A stretch of 64,000 nt of DNA, taken from contig JAJYKR010000001.1 in the NCBI GenBank assembly GCA_021788415.1, positions 310,001 through 374,000 on the forward strand. The letters are read 5' to 3'. The stretch is from an archaeon. Its GTDB lineage: Archaea > Thermoproteota > Nitrososphaeria > Nitrososphaerales > UBA183. Below are positions 52,179 to 60,262 of the stretch, one piece after another (position 1 is the first letter of the stretch; each line of letters starts with the position of its first letter). Below the pieces are notes generated by a model. The model worked only from the letters and a program-made list of their open reading frames with translations. It did no database searches and was not told where the DNA came from. Position numbers and translations under genes: made by a program.

Positions 52179-52796
52179 CTAGGGCAGGGCCGCGAAGGCC
52201 GCGTAACTGAACAGAAGCATGTAGGCGACGTAGGCGGCGAAACCTATCCCGAGGTAGGCGACCGTGGGGACCCCGTAGCTCACCTCCACCATGGCGTCCG
52301 GCTTCCCCGACGCCTCCACCTCGTCCCTGGCGACGTTGACGTCCCTGCTCACTTCGGTCCTGGCCTCGCCCGACACGATGGCCTTGGGGATCCACCGCTG
52401 CTCCCTCAGGAACTGCGCCATGGGGATCGTCTTCCTCCTTCCGGCGTTCCCTCTGGCGAACTCGTAGGCGATGTGCACCCCGGCGACCACAGCCGCGCCG
52501 AGGAGGGGCGCCAGCGGGGAGAGGAAGTATGGGTCAGCGGCCACCGCCGCTATGGCAATCCCGTCGGCCTGGCCGATCCCACCGAGGAAGGTGAACCCCA
52601 GCGCAAGCCCCCCTATCAGCACGAGCTTCACGAGGTAGAACTCCAGGCCCCCGCCCCCCGATGCGTAGAGCGAATAGAGCGTCAGGGCCACCGCGGCCGC
52701 GGCCGGGACCCAGACGATGTCGCTCACAGCCCTGTCCTTGACGTCCTGGTACGCCGCGACCGCCAAGGAAGCGGCGATGAGGAGCTCCGCGTACAA
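52179..52796 (-). CDS. A24-family prepilin peptidase (archaeal PibD/FlaK type)
   Basis: A 205-residue polytopic aspartic peptidase. The first catalytic Asp region is AYQDVKDRAVSDIVWVP (~16-33), the second lies in FLGGIGQADGIAIAAVAADP (GxxxxD, ~75-95), and there are about six hydrophobic segments with a ~70-residue soluble insertion after the fourth. It would process class III signal peptides of pilins or archaellins and methylate or simply cleave them. No pilin gene is visible in the window. Confidence 0.75.
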   Translation of the reverse strand: MYAELLIAASLAVAAYQDVKDRAVSDIVWVPAAAAVALTLYSLYASGGGGLEFYLVKLVLIGGLALGFTFLGGIGQADGIAIAAVAADPYFLSPLAPLLGAAVVAGVHIAYEFARGNAGRRKTIPMAQFLREQRWIPKAIVSGEARTEVSRDVNVARDEVEASGKPDAMVEVSYGVPTVAYLGIGFAAYVAYMLLFSYAAFAALP

Positions 52797-52840
52797 CCGG
52801 CCTCCCAGGCAGCGGCGCGGATATAAGGAGCAGAGACCGC

Positions 52841-54502
52841 CTAGGCCTCGTCCACCTTCAGCTTCTGGCCGCTGAAGATCCTCTCGACCTCCCCTATGCC
52901 GTCGATGTCCGAGGGCCCCTTGTCGGTCCTTATCCTCTTAATCCTCGGGAACCTGAGGGCGTACCCCGAGTCGTGCCTGCCGCTCCGCTGGACGCTGTCG
53001 AAGGCGACCTCCACGACGATCTCGGGCCTCACCTGTCGCCGGTAGCCGAAGTCCTTCACGGTGATCTCCTTCAGCCTGCGCGTCATCTCGTCGATCTCCT
53101 TGTCCGTCAGGCCGCTGTACGCCTTGCCGACAGTCTTCAGCTCCCCGCCGTCCCGCACCGCGAAGGTGTAGTCCGAGATGACCCCCGCCCTCTTCCCGTG
53201 GCCGTACTCCGCCGCGACTATCACCACGTCCAGTGTGTCCAGCTCCTCCTTCAGCTTCGCCCATCCGCCCCCGCGCTTCCCCATGGCGTAGGGGCCCGCC
53301 GGGTCCTTCACGACGAGCCCTTCATACCCGAGCTCCCGGCTCCGCCGGAAGGCGGCCTGGACCTCCTCCTCGCTCCGGACGTCGGACGACTCGGCAAGCC
53401 GCGCGGGGGTCCCCGCTACGACCTCCCTGAGGAGCCTGCGCCTTTCAGAGAGGGGGAGGCTAACGGTCTCCTCACCCTCGCGGAAGAGTATGTCGAAGGC
53501 GAAGTAGGTGACCGGGGCCTTCTTCGCGGCCTCTTCGAAGTCCTCCATCCTCCTGAGCCTCCTCTGCAGGAGCTGGAACGGGAGGGGGCGGCCGCCTGCG
53601 AAGGGGACAGCCTCGCCGTCGAGGATGAAGTCCCCCGGCGCCCCCCGGAACGACGCGACGATCTCAGGGAAGCTCGACGTGATCTCCTCGAGCCTCCGGG
53701 AGTAGACCCTGACGTCCCCCCCAGACCTGTGGACCTGGGCCCTGACCCCGTCGTACTTGTACTCGGCGTACACCGTCCTCCCGAAGCGCTCCGAGATCTC
53801 ATGGGCGGTGGCGAAGGGCTCGGCGAGCATGAAGTTGACAGGCCTGAACGGCTGGATCCTGACCGAAGCGGCTGTCCCGGCCGCGGCCCTCCCGGCGAAG
53901 GCCCCGATGTCCCCCAGGACCATGTGCGCCCTGGCCGCCTCCTCCTTGGACAGACCGTAGGCCGCGGCTATGGCCTCCTCGAGGAGGCCGGTGACCAGCC
54001 CGGTCCTCATCTCCCCCGTGAGCGCCTTCACGAGATACTTCCCTTCGAGGGGGGTCGCGGCCAGCAGGAGCGACTTCACTGTCCCCTTCTTGGCGGAGGC
54101 GGAGCCATGCCCCTTGGCCGAGCGCAGTCGCGCGAACGCTTCGTCGAGGTCCCCGAGGGTCAGCTCTTCGGCGAAGAGGGTCTGCGCCTTCTTGTCCGCC
54201 AGTAGTTCCTCAGCCACCTCCCCGAGGTCCCCATGCTTCAGGTAGGACTTCGAGACGTCGCCTTCGGAGGCGCCGGTGACCTCCCGCAGCACGTCCAGGA
54301 GGGTTGAGTATCCCACCTGGGCCTCGTCCTTGCTCCCGCGCTCCGACGCCCTTCCAGAGGCTATTCGCGCGGCGACGGTCGCGTCCACTGGCCCGAGCCC
54401 CCTGAGGTACGAAGAGACCACCGCGACCTTCTCCTTCTTGCTGGGGGTCCCCCTGACCCGCTCGAGGGCCTCCGCCAGCCCAAGGAATGGAGCGCTCTTC
54501 AT
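52841..54502 (-). CDS. lig: ATP-dependent DNA ligase
   Basis: The 553-residue archaeal replicative ligase has an N-terminal DNA-binding domain, the adenylation motif YAEYKYDGVRAQVH (catalytic Lys in KYDG), motif III FILDGEAVPF, motif IV YEGLVVKDP, motif V WAKLK and a C-terminal OB domain with RFPRIKRIRTDK. The start ATG 54502 overlaps the rimI stop as ATGA, so an apparent longer reading frame upstream is spurious. Confidence 0.95.
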   Translation of the reverse strand: MKSAPFLGLAEALERVRGTPSKKEKVAVVSSYLRGLGPVDATVAARIASGRASERGSKDEAQVGYSTLLDVLREVTGASEGDVSKSYLKHGDLGEVAEELLADKKAQTLFAEELTLGDLDEAFARLRSAKGHGSASAKKGTVKSLLLAATPLEGKYLVKALTGEMRTGLVTGLLEEAIAAAYGLSKEEAARAHMVLGDIGAFAGRAAAGTAASVRIQPFRPVNFMLAEPFATAHEISERFGRTVYAEYKYDGVRAQVHRSGGDVRVYSRRLEEITSSFPEIVASFRGAPGDFILDGEAVPFAGGRPLPFQLLQRRLRRMEDFEEAAKKAPVTYFAFDILFREGEETVSLPLSERRRLLREVVAGTPARLAESSDVRSEEEVQAAFRRSRELGYEGLVVKDPAGPYAMGKRGGGWAKLKEELDTLDVVIVAAEYGHGKRAGVISDYTFAVRDGGELKTVGKAYSGLTDKEIDEMTRRLKEITVKDFGYRRQVRPEIVVEVAFDSVQRSGRHDSGYALRFPRIKRIRTDKGPSDIDGIGEVERIFSGQKLKVDEA

Positions 54503-55002
54503 TTCTCCAGCGGAATGGCCATCACGAGGGCCGCCTCTCCGTCCTTGTAGTATCCCTCCAGGCGCCCCGACGTCTTGTAGCCCAGCCTCTGGTAGAGGTT
54601 GATGGCCTCGACGTTGGAGACGCGGACCTCGAGGTAGCACTCCGTCCCGCCCCTCACAACCATGGCCTCGTGGGACGTCTTCAGCAGGAGCGAGCCGACC
54701 CCCTTCCCCCGGTGCGGCTCCTTCACGGCGACTGACACGATGTGCCCCTTCCTCGCCAGACCCAGCTTCCTGAGATGGGAGAAGCCGTACTCCATGCGCC
54801 CCATGACGTACCCGACCACCCCTCCATCTATCTCGGCCACCAGGAAGGACTCGGGGAACTCCGCGAGGATGTCGTAGTAGAAGTAGTCGGAGTAGTGCTC
54901 GGGGAGGGTCTCCTCGTTGATCTGCATGACAGCGGGGACGTCGTCCCTGTCGCAGCGCCTTATCTCGTATCCTCCAGTCCTTGCGACCACGGCCTTCTGC
55001 AA
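54499..55002 (-). CDS. rimI: Ribosomal-protein/N-alpha-acetyltransferase RimI-like
   Basis: A 167-residue GNAT enzyme: YEIRRCDRDDVPAVMQINEE, SFLVAEIDGGVVGYVMGRME, HIVSVAVKEPHRGKGVGSLLL (acetyl-CoA loop R-G-K-G-V-G) and YLEVRVSNVEAINLYQRLGY. It matches the archaeal N-terminal acetyltransferase (Ard1/RimI) group that acetylates protein N-termini. Translationally coupled (ATGA) with DNA ligase. The start is TTG or GTG at 55002, with an alternative further in. Confidence 0.87.
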   Translation of the reverse strand: MQKAVVARTGGYEIRRCDRDDVPAVMQINEETLPEHYSDYFYYDILAEFPESFLVAEIDGGVVGYVMGRMEYGFSHLRKLGLARKGHIVSVAVKEPHRGKGVGSLLLKTSHEAMVVRGGTECYLEVRVSNVEAINLYQRLGYKTSGRLEGYYKDGEAALVMAIPLEK

Positions 55003-55253
55003 GCCAGTGAGAACTCATCCGCGACGGCCGATTAAAGCTTCCTGGAAGCCAGGCCGAAGCGCCCGCCATCGCGGTCGCGCGGCTGGGAAATGCTCCTCCC
55101 TCCGCCCGCCGGGAGCTTCGCGGCGGGCCAGGAGGCCTCGGGCCGCGAGAGGAAGGCGTCCGTCCGCCTGACCCCGGCTGGCGAATCCGCGCCGAGGACC
55201 CTCGGCGTGGCAGTCGGGGCTGATGTGTTTATTATCGGAACGGCAGGGCGGGG

Positions 55254-56372
55254 GTGAGCTTGTCCTCTCCCCCCGAAGGCACAGAGCAGCTGGTCAGAAG
55301 CCTCTTCGAGGTCAAGCAGCACTTCGTCCTCCCGGACGGCGAGCTCGAGTTCCAGGTCGTCTACGACGCCTCCACGAAGTCCAAGTTCGTCGAGCTCAAG
55401 CGGAAGGCCGGGGCCCTCGGCTTCAGGCCAGAACTGACCGGCGCCGCCGAGGAGTGCGTCCTGGTCCTCAGGAAGGCGGATCAGGCCCCGCGGAAGCTCT
55501 CGCGGCTCCCCGCGTTCCTCCTCTTCTTCACCCTCGCCGCCATCGTCTTTTCCGCCATACTGCAGCAGGAGGTCTATCAGGCGCTCATCCCGGGGGTCTC
55601 GCCCTACCTCTCGTTCATCGCCTACGGCGGGACCATGGCGGTCATCCTCGGCGCCCACGAGCTCGGCCAGCGCTTCGTCGCAAGTAACAGGGACGCGGGG
55701 CACGCCAGCAGCTACCTCATCCCAGGGATCCCCGTCCTCCCTCCGTTCACCCCGTCCTGGGGGTTCGCGTCGTCCCAGCGGGACCCGGCCCTCAACCGGG
55801 ACAGCCTCTTCGACACGGTGGTCGCCGGGCCGCTGGCCATGCTCGGGCTCACCGTTCTGCTCTTCGCCCTGGGGACGGTGACCTCCGTGCAGTCGGCCGT
55901 GCCCTTCTCGCAGACGGCCCTGGCGAACACCACCGTGACCATCAACCCCAACCTGATCCAGCTCGGAGTCTACTCGGCGCTCTCCCCCTTCGTGCACTCG
56001 GTCCCCTCGGGCTACGTGGCGGTTTCCCCCATAGCGGACGCGGCCACCATAGGTTTCATCATGGTCTTCCTCTGCTCCCTCCCGCTCGCGTTCTACGACG
56101 GAGGCCTCCTCGCCACCGTCGCCCTCTCCTCCAGGGCGGCCAAGGCGGCAGCCTACCTGAGCGTCTTCGCGCTCCTGGCCATCGACACCCCGACCTACTG
56201 GGGGGTCGCACTGCTCGGCTTGGTCCTCGTCGGGCGCCCGTCCCAGCCGAAGCTGCTGGACGATGTGTCCGGCCTCTCGCGGTCGAGGCGATGGCTCCTG
56301 GTCGCGATAATCCTGGTCGCGATCCTGTGCCTCCCGATCCCCCACAACCTGGGGACCCTCCCTCTACCCTAG
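55254..56372 (+). CDS. Site-2-protease-like membrane protein with altered HExxH
   Basis: A 372-residue M50-type protein: a cytosolic N-domain (1-80), TM helices from ~85, GAHELGQRFVASNRDAGHAS (~133-150), LIPGIPVLPP, SQRDPALNRDSLFDTVVAGP (the linker found in archaeal S2P homologues) and LPLAFYDGGLLATVA (DG motif). The zinc motif HExxH reads HELGQ, with Gln139 replacing the second His, so peptidase activity is doubtful. It begins at GTG; TTTATTATCGG upstream is the TATA region. The stop overlaps the convergent gene by nine bases. Confidence 0.82.
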   Translation: MSLSSPPEGTEQLVRSLFEVKQHFVLPDGELEFQVVYDASTKSKFVELKRKAGALGFRPELTGAAEECVLVLRKADQAPRKLSRLPAFLLFFTLAAIVFSAILQQEVYQALIPGVSPYLSFIAYGGTMAVILGAHELGQRFVASNRDAGHASSYLIPGIPVLPPFTPSWGFASSQRDPALNRDSLFDTVVAGPLAMLGLTVLLFALGTVTSVQSAVPFSQTALANTTVTINPNLIQLGVYSALSPFVHSVPSGYVAVSPIADAATIGFIMVFLCSLPLAFYDGGLLATVALSSRAAKAAAYLSVFALLAIDTPTYWGVALLGLVLVGRPSQPKLLDDVSGLSRSRRWLLVAIILVAILCLPIPHNLGTLPLP

Positions 56373-57464
56373 CTCTACCTGGCACTCGGCCGCCCTGGGG
56401 ACCACGTTGATCTTCCCCGAGCGGCCCACCTTGTTAAGCAGCCTCCCAACAGCTTCCCCTGAGCCCCTGGCCGTGGCCAGGCCCAGCTTCGACCGGGCGT
56501 AGGTCTCGGGGAGCCCTGAGAGCAGGAGGACGTCGTACTCGTCCTTCAGCTTGCTCAGGTAGTGGACCTCCTCAATCCCCTCCACGTACCTCTCCCTCCT
56601 GCGCTCCCCCTCGGCCAGCCTCCCGGTGACCATCATCTCGAGGGCGGTCGAGCCTATCCCCTCGGAGCACTCGGCTATCAGGAGGATGGCGCCGGACTTC
56701 CTCGCCCCCTCGATCACGTTCCAGACCCCCCGGATTGCGGAAGAGAGGGTGTCGTCGTATCCGCGCCCCCCTGCCCCCACGATCATCCCCCTCCCCTGCT
56801 GCATCTGGGCCTTCGCGAATGAGTTCTTCACGGCGTCGAAGGGGGCGTCCTCCAGCACGGTCCGGGGCTTGCCTCCGCGGGGGACGACCGTCAGGAACTT
56901 CGACTCGGGGATCTCCCTGGCGATACCCTCGGCAACGTCGTAGGCCGCGGTCTTCTGGAAGGGGGTGGGTTCCATCTCTTTCCGCGAGCGGGCGGCCGCG
57001 GCCCTGGACCTGGCGACCCACCCGAGGCATGCCTCCACCCTGGCGTCCACGATGCCGAAGAGGGGGTCCGGCCTGGCTGTCCCGACGAACAGCTTCGCGC
57101 CGGTCGACGTAAGCTCTGAAGCGTATACGGGCTCCTCCCCTTCGCCTGTGGGGATGGGGGGAGGGAGCGTGGTGATCTTCCCCTTGAGATCGGGGAGGGC
57201 CCCCTCTATCCGCTTGGGGGCGGGGGAATAGAACCCTAGGCCCTGATGTTCGCCAAGCAAGGGGACCAGCCCCCTCAGGACCTCGAGGGTCGCCGGGGCC
57301 GCATCGCAGACGAAGACGCTGGCCGAGCTCTTCGCGAGCTCGGCGACCCGCTCCATGTCGAGGTTGGCGCCTTCGGGGGAGGGCTCAGCCACTGACCCGA
57401 GGTTCTCCGCCTGTATCGTGACCAGGGTCTCCACCCCCCCGTAGGGGATCCAGAGTTCAGGCAA
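56364..57464 (-). CDS. LarA-like protein (nickel racemase superfamily), divergent
   Basis: The 366-residue protein starts LWIPYGGVETLVTIQAENLG, which resembles the start of LarA (YG…I…N). It later has GMIVGAGGRGYDDTLSSAIR and ILLIAECSEGIGSTALEMMV, similar to the LarA C-terminal strand-loop. The HxxxGxxSGPK region with the cofactor-binding Lys is not obvious. It is thus LarA/DUF2088-related at best and could be a different activity. The start is TTG. It is divergent from pyrE, with which it shares a 54-base promoter region. Confidence 0.5.
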   Translation of the reverse strand: MPELWIPYGGVETLVTIQAENLGSVAEPSPEGANLDMERVAELAKSSASVFVCDAAPATLEVLRGLVPLLGEHQGLGFYSPAPKRIEGALPDLKGKITTLPPPIPTGEGEEPVYASELTSTGAKLFVGTARPDPLFGIVDARVEACLGWVARSRAAAARSRKEMEPTPFQKTAAYDVAEGIAREIPESKFLTVVPRGGKPRTVLEDAPFDAVKNSFAKAQMQQGRGMIVGAGGRGYDDTLSSAIRGVWNVIEGARKSGAILLIAECSEGIGSTALEMMVTGRLAEGERRRERYVEGIEEVHYLSKLKDEYDVLLLSGLPETYARSKLGLATARGSGEAVGRLLNKVGRSGKINVVPRAAECQVELG

Positions 57465-57487
57465 TCCCGTAGGTTCTCGCTGGGTTA

Positions 57488-57496
57488 GTTTTTAAG
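57488..57496 (+). promoter_or_regulatory. TATA box for pyrE
   Basis: GTTTTTAAG, ~28 bases before the ATG; pyrE should be leaderless. Confidence 0.5.
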
Positions 57497-57518
57497 CAAA
57501 AACGTAGGACGCACTCCC

Positions 57519-58154
57519 ATGGCCTGGAAGAGGCGTAGCGGTCGCCTCGGCGAGCTTGCCGAGGGCTTGGTCAAGGCGGGGGCGCTGCAGTTCGGGACCT
57601 TCACGCTCCCTGATGGCGGGTACAGCTCCTACTACGTCGACCTCAGGGGGCTCGCGAGCTACCCTGGCGCCTACGGGATGGCGGTGGAGGCCCTGTCGGA
57701 GCTGGTGTCGAAGAAGGCGCCCAGGGCGGACGCCCTCTGCGCGGTCCCTGTGACGGGGCTCCTCTTCGCGTCCCCCATGGCAGTCGCCCTCGGGAAGCCG
57801 ATGGTCTACACCAGGTTGGGGAAGCACGAAAACGAGAGGCTGGTCGAGGGGGAGGTGAGGCCGGGGTGGAACGTCGTAGTGGTGGACGAAATCACGACGT
57901 CCGGGAGGACGATCCTCGCCGCGGCCGACGCGGTGGAGGATGAAGGGGGGAAGGTGACCTCGGCCGTCGTCCTCGTGGACAGGCTCGAGGGAGCCAGGGA
58001 GAAGCTCAGCAAGAGGGGGATCACCCTGCACGCGGCGACCGACATCCTCGAGCTCGCGGACCTGCTCCACTCGATGGAGCTGATCACCGACGAGAACATG
58101 AAGGCGATCACGCAGTCGGTGGGGAAGAAGCAGCCCCCGCGGCGCCGGTCCTGA
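57519..58154 (+). CDS. pyrE: Orotate phosphoribosyltransferase
   Basis: The 211-residue PRTase makes OMP from orotate and PRPP. It has GTFTLPDGGYSSYYVDLRGL (orotate/PRPP site), VPVTGLLFASPMAVAL, VYTRLGKHENERLVEG and the PRPP motif VVVVDEITTSGRTILAAADA. The N-terminal ATG follows a TATA box at the leaderless distance. It is followed directly by a GNAT gene (gap of one base), probably co-transcribed. Confidence 0.93.
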   Translation: MAWKRRSGRLGELAEGLVKAGALQFGTFTLPDGGYSSYYVDLRGLASYPGAYGMAVEALSELVSKKAPRADALCAVPVTGLLFASPMAVALGKPMVYTRLGKHENERLVEGEVRPGWNVVVVDEITTSGRTILAAADAVEDEGGKVTSAVVLVDRLEGAREKLSKRGITLHAATDILELADLLHSMELITDENMKAITQSVGKKQPPRRRS

Positions 58155-58155
58155 G

Positions 58156-58644
58156 TTGTTCAAGGTAGCCGAGCTCCCCGGGGAGAGGTGGCAGGAATTC
58201 AGGGACCTGCGCCTCGAGGCGCTGAAGGAAGAGCCGGCTGCCTTCGGCAGCTCCTACGAAGAGGAGCAGGCATTGAAAGAGGAGGACTGGCGGCGGCGCA
58301 TCGGGACCATGATCTTCGCCCTGGAGGGGGACGCCCCAGTGGGGATGATCAGCTTCGCCGTCAGCGACAGGGCGAAGACCAAGCACGTCGCCCACATCTA
58401 CAGCGTCTACGTCCGCCGCTCCGCCCGAGGGAAGGGGGCAGGAGGGGGGCTGCTGAAGGCGGCCCTGGACAGGCTAAGGAAGCACGGGGGGGTCGTCAAG
58501 GTCCAGCTGAGCGTCAACCCCGAGATGCGCCCCGCGGTCCGGCTGTACGAAAGGGAGGGGTTCGTGGCGCAGATGAGGGCCCAGAAGGAGCTGCTGGTCG
58601 ACGGCAGGTACCATGACCTGCTCTACATGGAGAAGATGCTCTGA
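58156..58644 (+). CDS. GNAT-family N-acetyltransferase
   Basis: A 162-residue acetyltransferase: LRLEALKEEPAAFGSSYEEE, APVGMISFAVSDRAKTKHVA, HIYSVYVRRSARGKGAGGGL (acetyl-CoA loop R-G-K-G-A-G) and VQLSVNPEMRPAVRLYEREG, as in bacterial relatives acting on small amines or peptides. The start is TTG. Directly follows pyrE. Confidence 0.82.
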   Translation: MFKVAELPGERWQEFRDLRLEALKEEPAAFGSSYEEEQALKEEDWRRRIGTMIFALEGDAPVGMISFAVSDRAKTKHVAHIYSVYVRRSARGKGAGGGLLKAALDRLRKHGGVVKVQLSVNPEMRPAVRLYEREGFVAQMRAQKELLVDGRYHDLLYMEKML

Positions 58645-58674
58645 GGCCGGAGAGAAATTGGGGAGGAGAACCTC

Positions 58675-59232
58675 TCAGTACACCATGAGGTTCTTCTCTT
58701 CGAGTGTCACGTGCAGGTTGTTGACCGCGCGGTAGACTTCGCTCTCCTTCTTTGCGCCGGTGCAGACGAGCTTCCCCGAGGCGAAGAGCAGGATCACTGT
58801 CTTCGGGTCCGCCATCCTGTGGATAAGGCCCGGGAACTGCTCTGGCTCGTACATCGACTTTGGTAGTACCCTTGCAGCCTCTTCGAGGTGAACCTTCCCC
58901 CCGAGGCTCGCTGACGCTACGATGTTCTGTATCTCTACCACCGCCTCGTTCTTGATGGGTATCTTGCCCTTCTTCAGCTGCCTGACTACCTCCTCGACCG
59001 CCTTCCTGGCCTGCTCTTCGGACTTGGCGCCGGTGCAGACCATCTTCCCCGAGCTGAAGATCAGGGTGGCCGTCTTGGGGTTCCTAAGCCTGAAGACCAG
59101 GCCGGGGAACTGGTCGGGGTGGTACTCGACGGTGACGAAGTTCTTGGTGATCAGGTTGAGGTCGACTGTCTGGTTGATTGACGCTGACGCGACTACGTTC
59201 TCTATGCTGACTATTGCCTTTGTCTGTGGCAA
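58675..59232 (-). CDS. tbp: TATA-box-binding protein (TBP)
   Basis: The general transcription factor, made of two direct repeats: IVSIENVVASASINQTVDLN with FPGLVFRLRNPKTATLIFSS, then VEIQNIVASASLGGKVHLEE with FPGLIHRMADPKTVILLFAS. GKMVCTGAK and GKLVCTGAK end the halves. The open frame runs to 59484, but homology starts at LPQTKAIVSIENVV; TTG 59232 gives 185 residues, the normal size, and sits ~14 bases after the expected transcription start. Confidence 0.95.
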   Translation of the reverse strand: MPQTKAIVSIENVVASASINQTVDLNLITKNFVTVEYHPDQFPGLVFRLRNPKTATLIFSSGKMVCTGAKSEEQARKAVEEVVRQLKKGKIPIKNEAVVEIQNIVASASLGGKVHLEEAARVLPKSMYEPEQFPGLIHRMADPKTVILLFASGKLVCTGAKKESEVYRAVNNLHVTLEEKNLMVY

Positions 59233-59254
59233 TCCGTGTTGGGCGAATCCTGTA

Positions 59255-59277
59255 GGTATATAAAGGGTATAAATACT
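59255..59277. promoter_or_regulatory. Shared TATA region between tbp and the AT-rich gene
   Basis: GGTATATAAAGGGTATAAATACT contains two TATA elements that can be read on both strands: ~26 bases from the expected tbp start on the minus strand, and ~75 bases before ATG 59349 on the plus strand. TBP would bind its own promoter here. Confidence 0.55.
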
Positions 59278-59348
59278 ATCGAGAATGGAACTGTTACGTT
59301 GGGTATGGACACCCGACCCCTCCGATTCCATCCACAGGGACGTAACAG

Positions 59349-60110
59349 ATGAGCGTCTTCGATTATTGGGCTGGTCAGATTCCGGGGCTTCTCCTCGGTG
59401 TGGTGGGAATACTCTTGGCTGAATCGTTACTTGAACGATATTACAGATGGCGAGACAGACCGAGAGTCGGTATCCGCGAAGCACTCGCTACCAGCGGGGA
59501 TACCCTAAGCATCGGTATCAGAATCCTTAACGGGGGAAAGACTCCATTACTCGGTGTCATCAATTCTGTGTCGGTCAACAGCCCTTTACTCGTCATTGGT
59601 GACAAACTCGTTCCCATTCTGTCGCATGGAATAATGCATAGAGACAAACTCGAATGGTATGACGAGGGTGTCGAACACTCGACCGAAGCTGACCTGTATC
59701 CGGCATTTGACGCTTTGACTATCTATTTCGCGGCAATCGGACGGACTAGGGAATTATTTGCAATTTCTCTCTTCGACGAGAGCTTGGGCGAATCAGATGT
59801 TTTGGGCAGTCCCTCCGAATTGGTATTCTCTCTGTCTTCTAAAGAGATTGAACCGACCACCACTCTCAGATTCCTGTTCAACGTGATAATCTGGGGGAGG
59901 ACTACTCGGGACGCTCCAGTCCAAGAGCGCTATCTACTCCTCGCTGAAATCCCTAACTTCGGCGGGGCCAAAGATTGCGACCTCTCAAAGGCAAGTTTGA
60001 CTTTGATTGCTGACGACAAACAGACGAATCTAAAGCCATTGGTCGAGAAACTAGGGTTCTCGCAATATTACAAGGAGGAGGCCTCACCTCCATATCCAAG
60101 GAACGCTTAG
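59349..60110 (+). CDS. One-TM protein of unknown function, AT-rich
   Basis: The 253-residue protein has an N-terminal TM helix (YWAGQIPGLLLGVVGILLAE) and a soluble beta-rich domain (GDTLSIGIRILNGGKTPLLG, DALTIYFAAIGRTRELF). I recognise no family. Codons such as TCA, ATT, GAA, TTG and AAT are used freely, unlike the rest of the window, which points to recent transfer. Its last three bases overlap the end of the convergent broken RHH gene. Confidence 0.65.
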   Translation: MSVFDYWAGQIPGLLLGVVGILLAESLLERYYRWRDRPRVGIREALATSGDTLSIGIRILNGGKTPLLGVINSVSVNSPLLVIGDKLVPILSHGIMHRDKLEWYDEGVEHSTEADLYPAFDALTIYFAAIGRTRELFAISLFDESLGESDVLGSPSELVFSLSSKEIEPTTTLRFLFNVIIWGRTTRDAPVQERYLLLAEIPNFGGAKDCDLSKASLTLIADDKQTNLKPLVEKLGFSQYYKEEASPPYPRNA

Positions 60111-60241
60111 TTCCTTGCGAGATACTCGCTCAGTATGTATCTTATCGTCTACGGTATCGAGTCTAGCGCGCGTTTCTTTCGCTCCACCTCCAAGCGCTTC
60201 TCCATCTCTTCCGTCATGGCGACGTTATACCGCTTCTGCAT
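60107..60241 (-). pseudogene. Ribbon-helix-helix (CopG-like) small protein interrupted by in-frame TAG
   Basis: From ATG 60241 the frame reads MQKRYNVAMTEEMEKRLEVE, then RKKRALDSIP, meets TAG at 60151-60149, and continues in the same frame as TIRYILSEYLARN to TAA at 60107. The two parts together make a typical 44-codon RHH protein: strand KRYNVAMTEE, helix A, then SIP-x-TIRYILSEYLAR as helix B. In relatives the interrupted position is usually Glu (GAG), one base from TAG. Either an amber mutation, readthrough, or a sequence error. Confidence 0.6.
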
Positions 60242-60247
60242 CGGCTT

Positions 60248-60261
60248 CCCCGTGATCGGGG
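60248..60261. terminator. Small hairpin at the end of the two-HTH regulator gene
   Basis: CCCCGTGATCGGGG: perfect 5-bp arms with a 4-base loop directly after the regulator's stop codon (TAG 60265-60263 on the minus strand). It may mark the transcript end; no T-run follows. Confidence 0.35.
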
Positions 60262-60262
60262 T

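Noticed and set aside
52841..55069. A 742-residue continuous frame as one ligase protein
   Set aside because: The first ~190 residues are Arg/Gly-rich antisense-like sequence over the rimI gene; the real ligase starts at ATG 54502 in an ATGA overlap.
58675..59484. A 269-residue TBP with an N-terminal extension
   Set aside because: The extension runs through the tbp TATA boxes and the divergent promoter; TBP homology begins at the TTG 59232 start.
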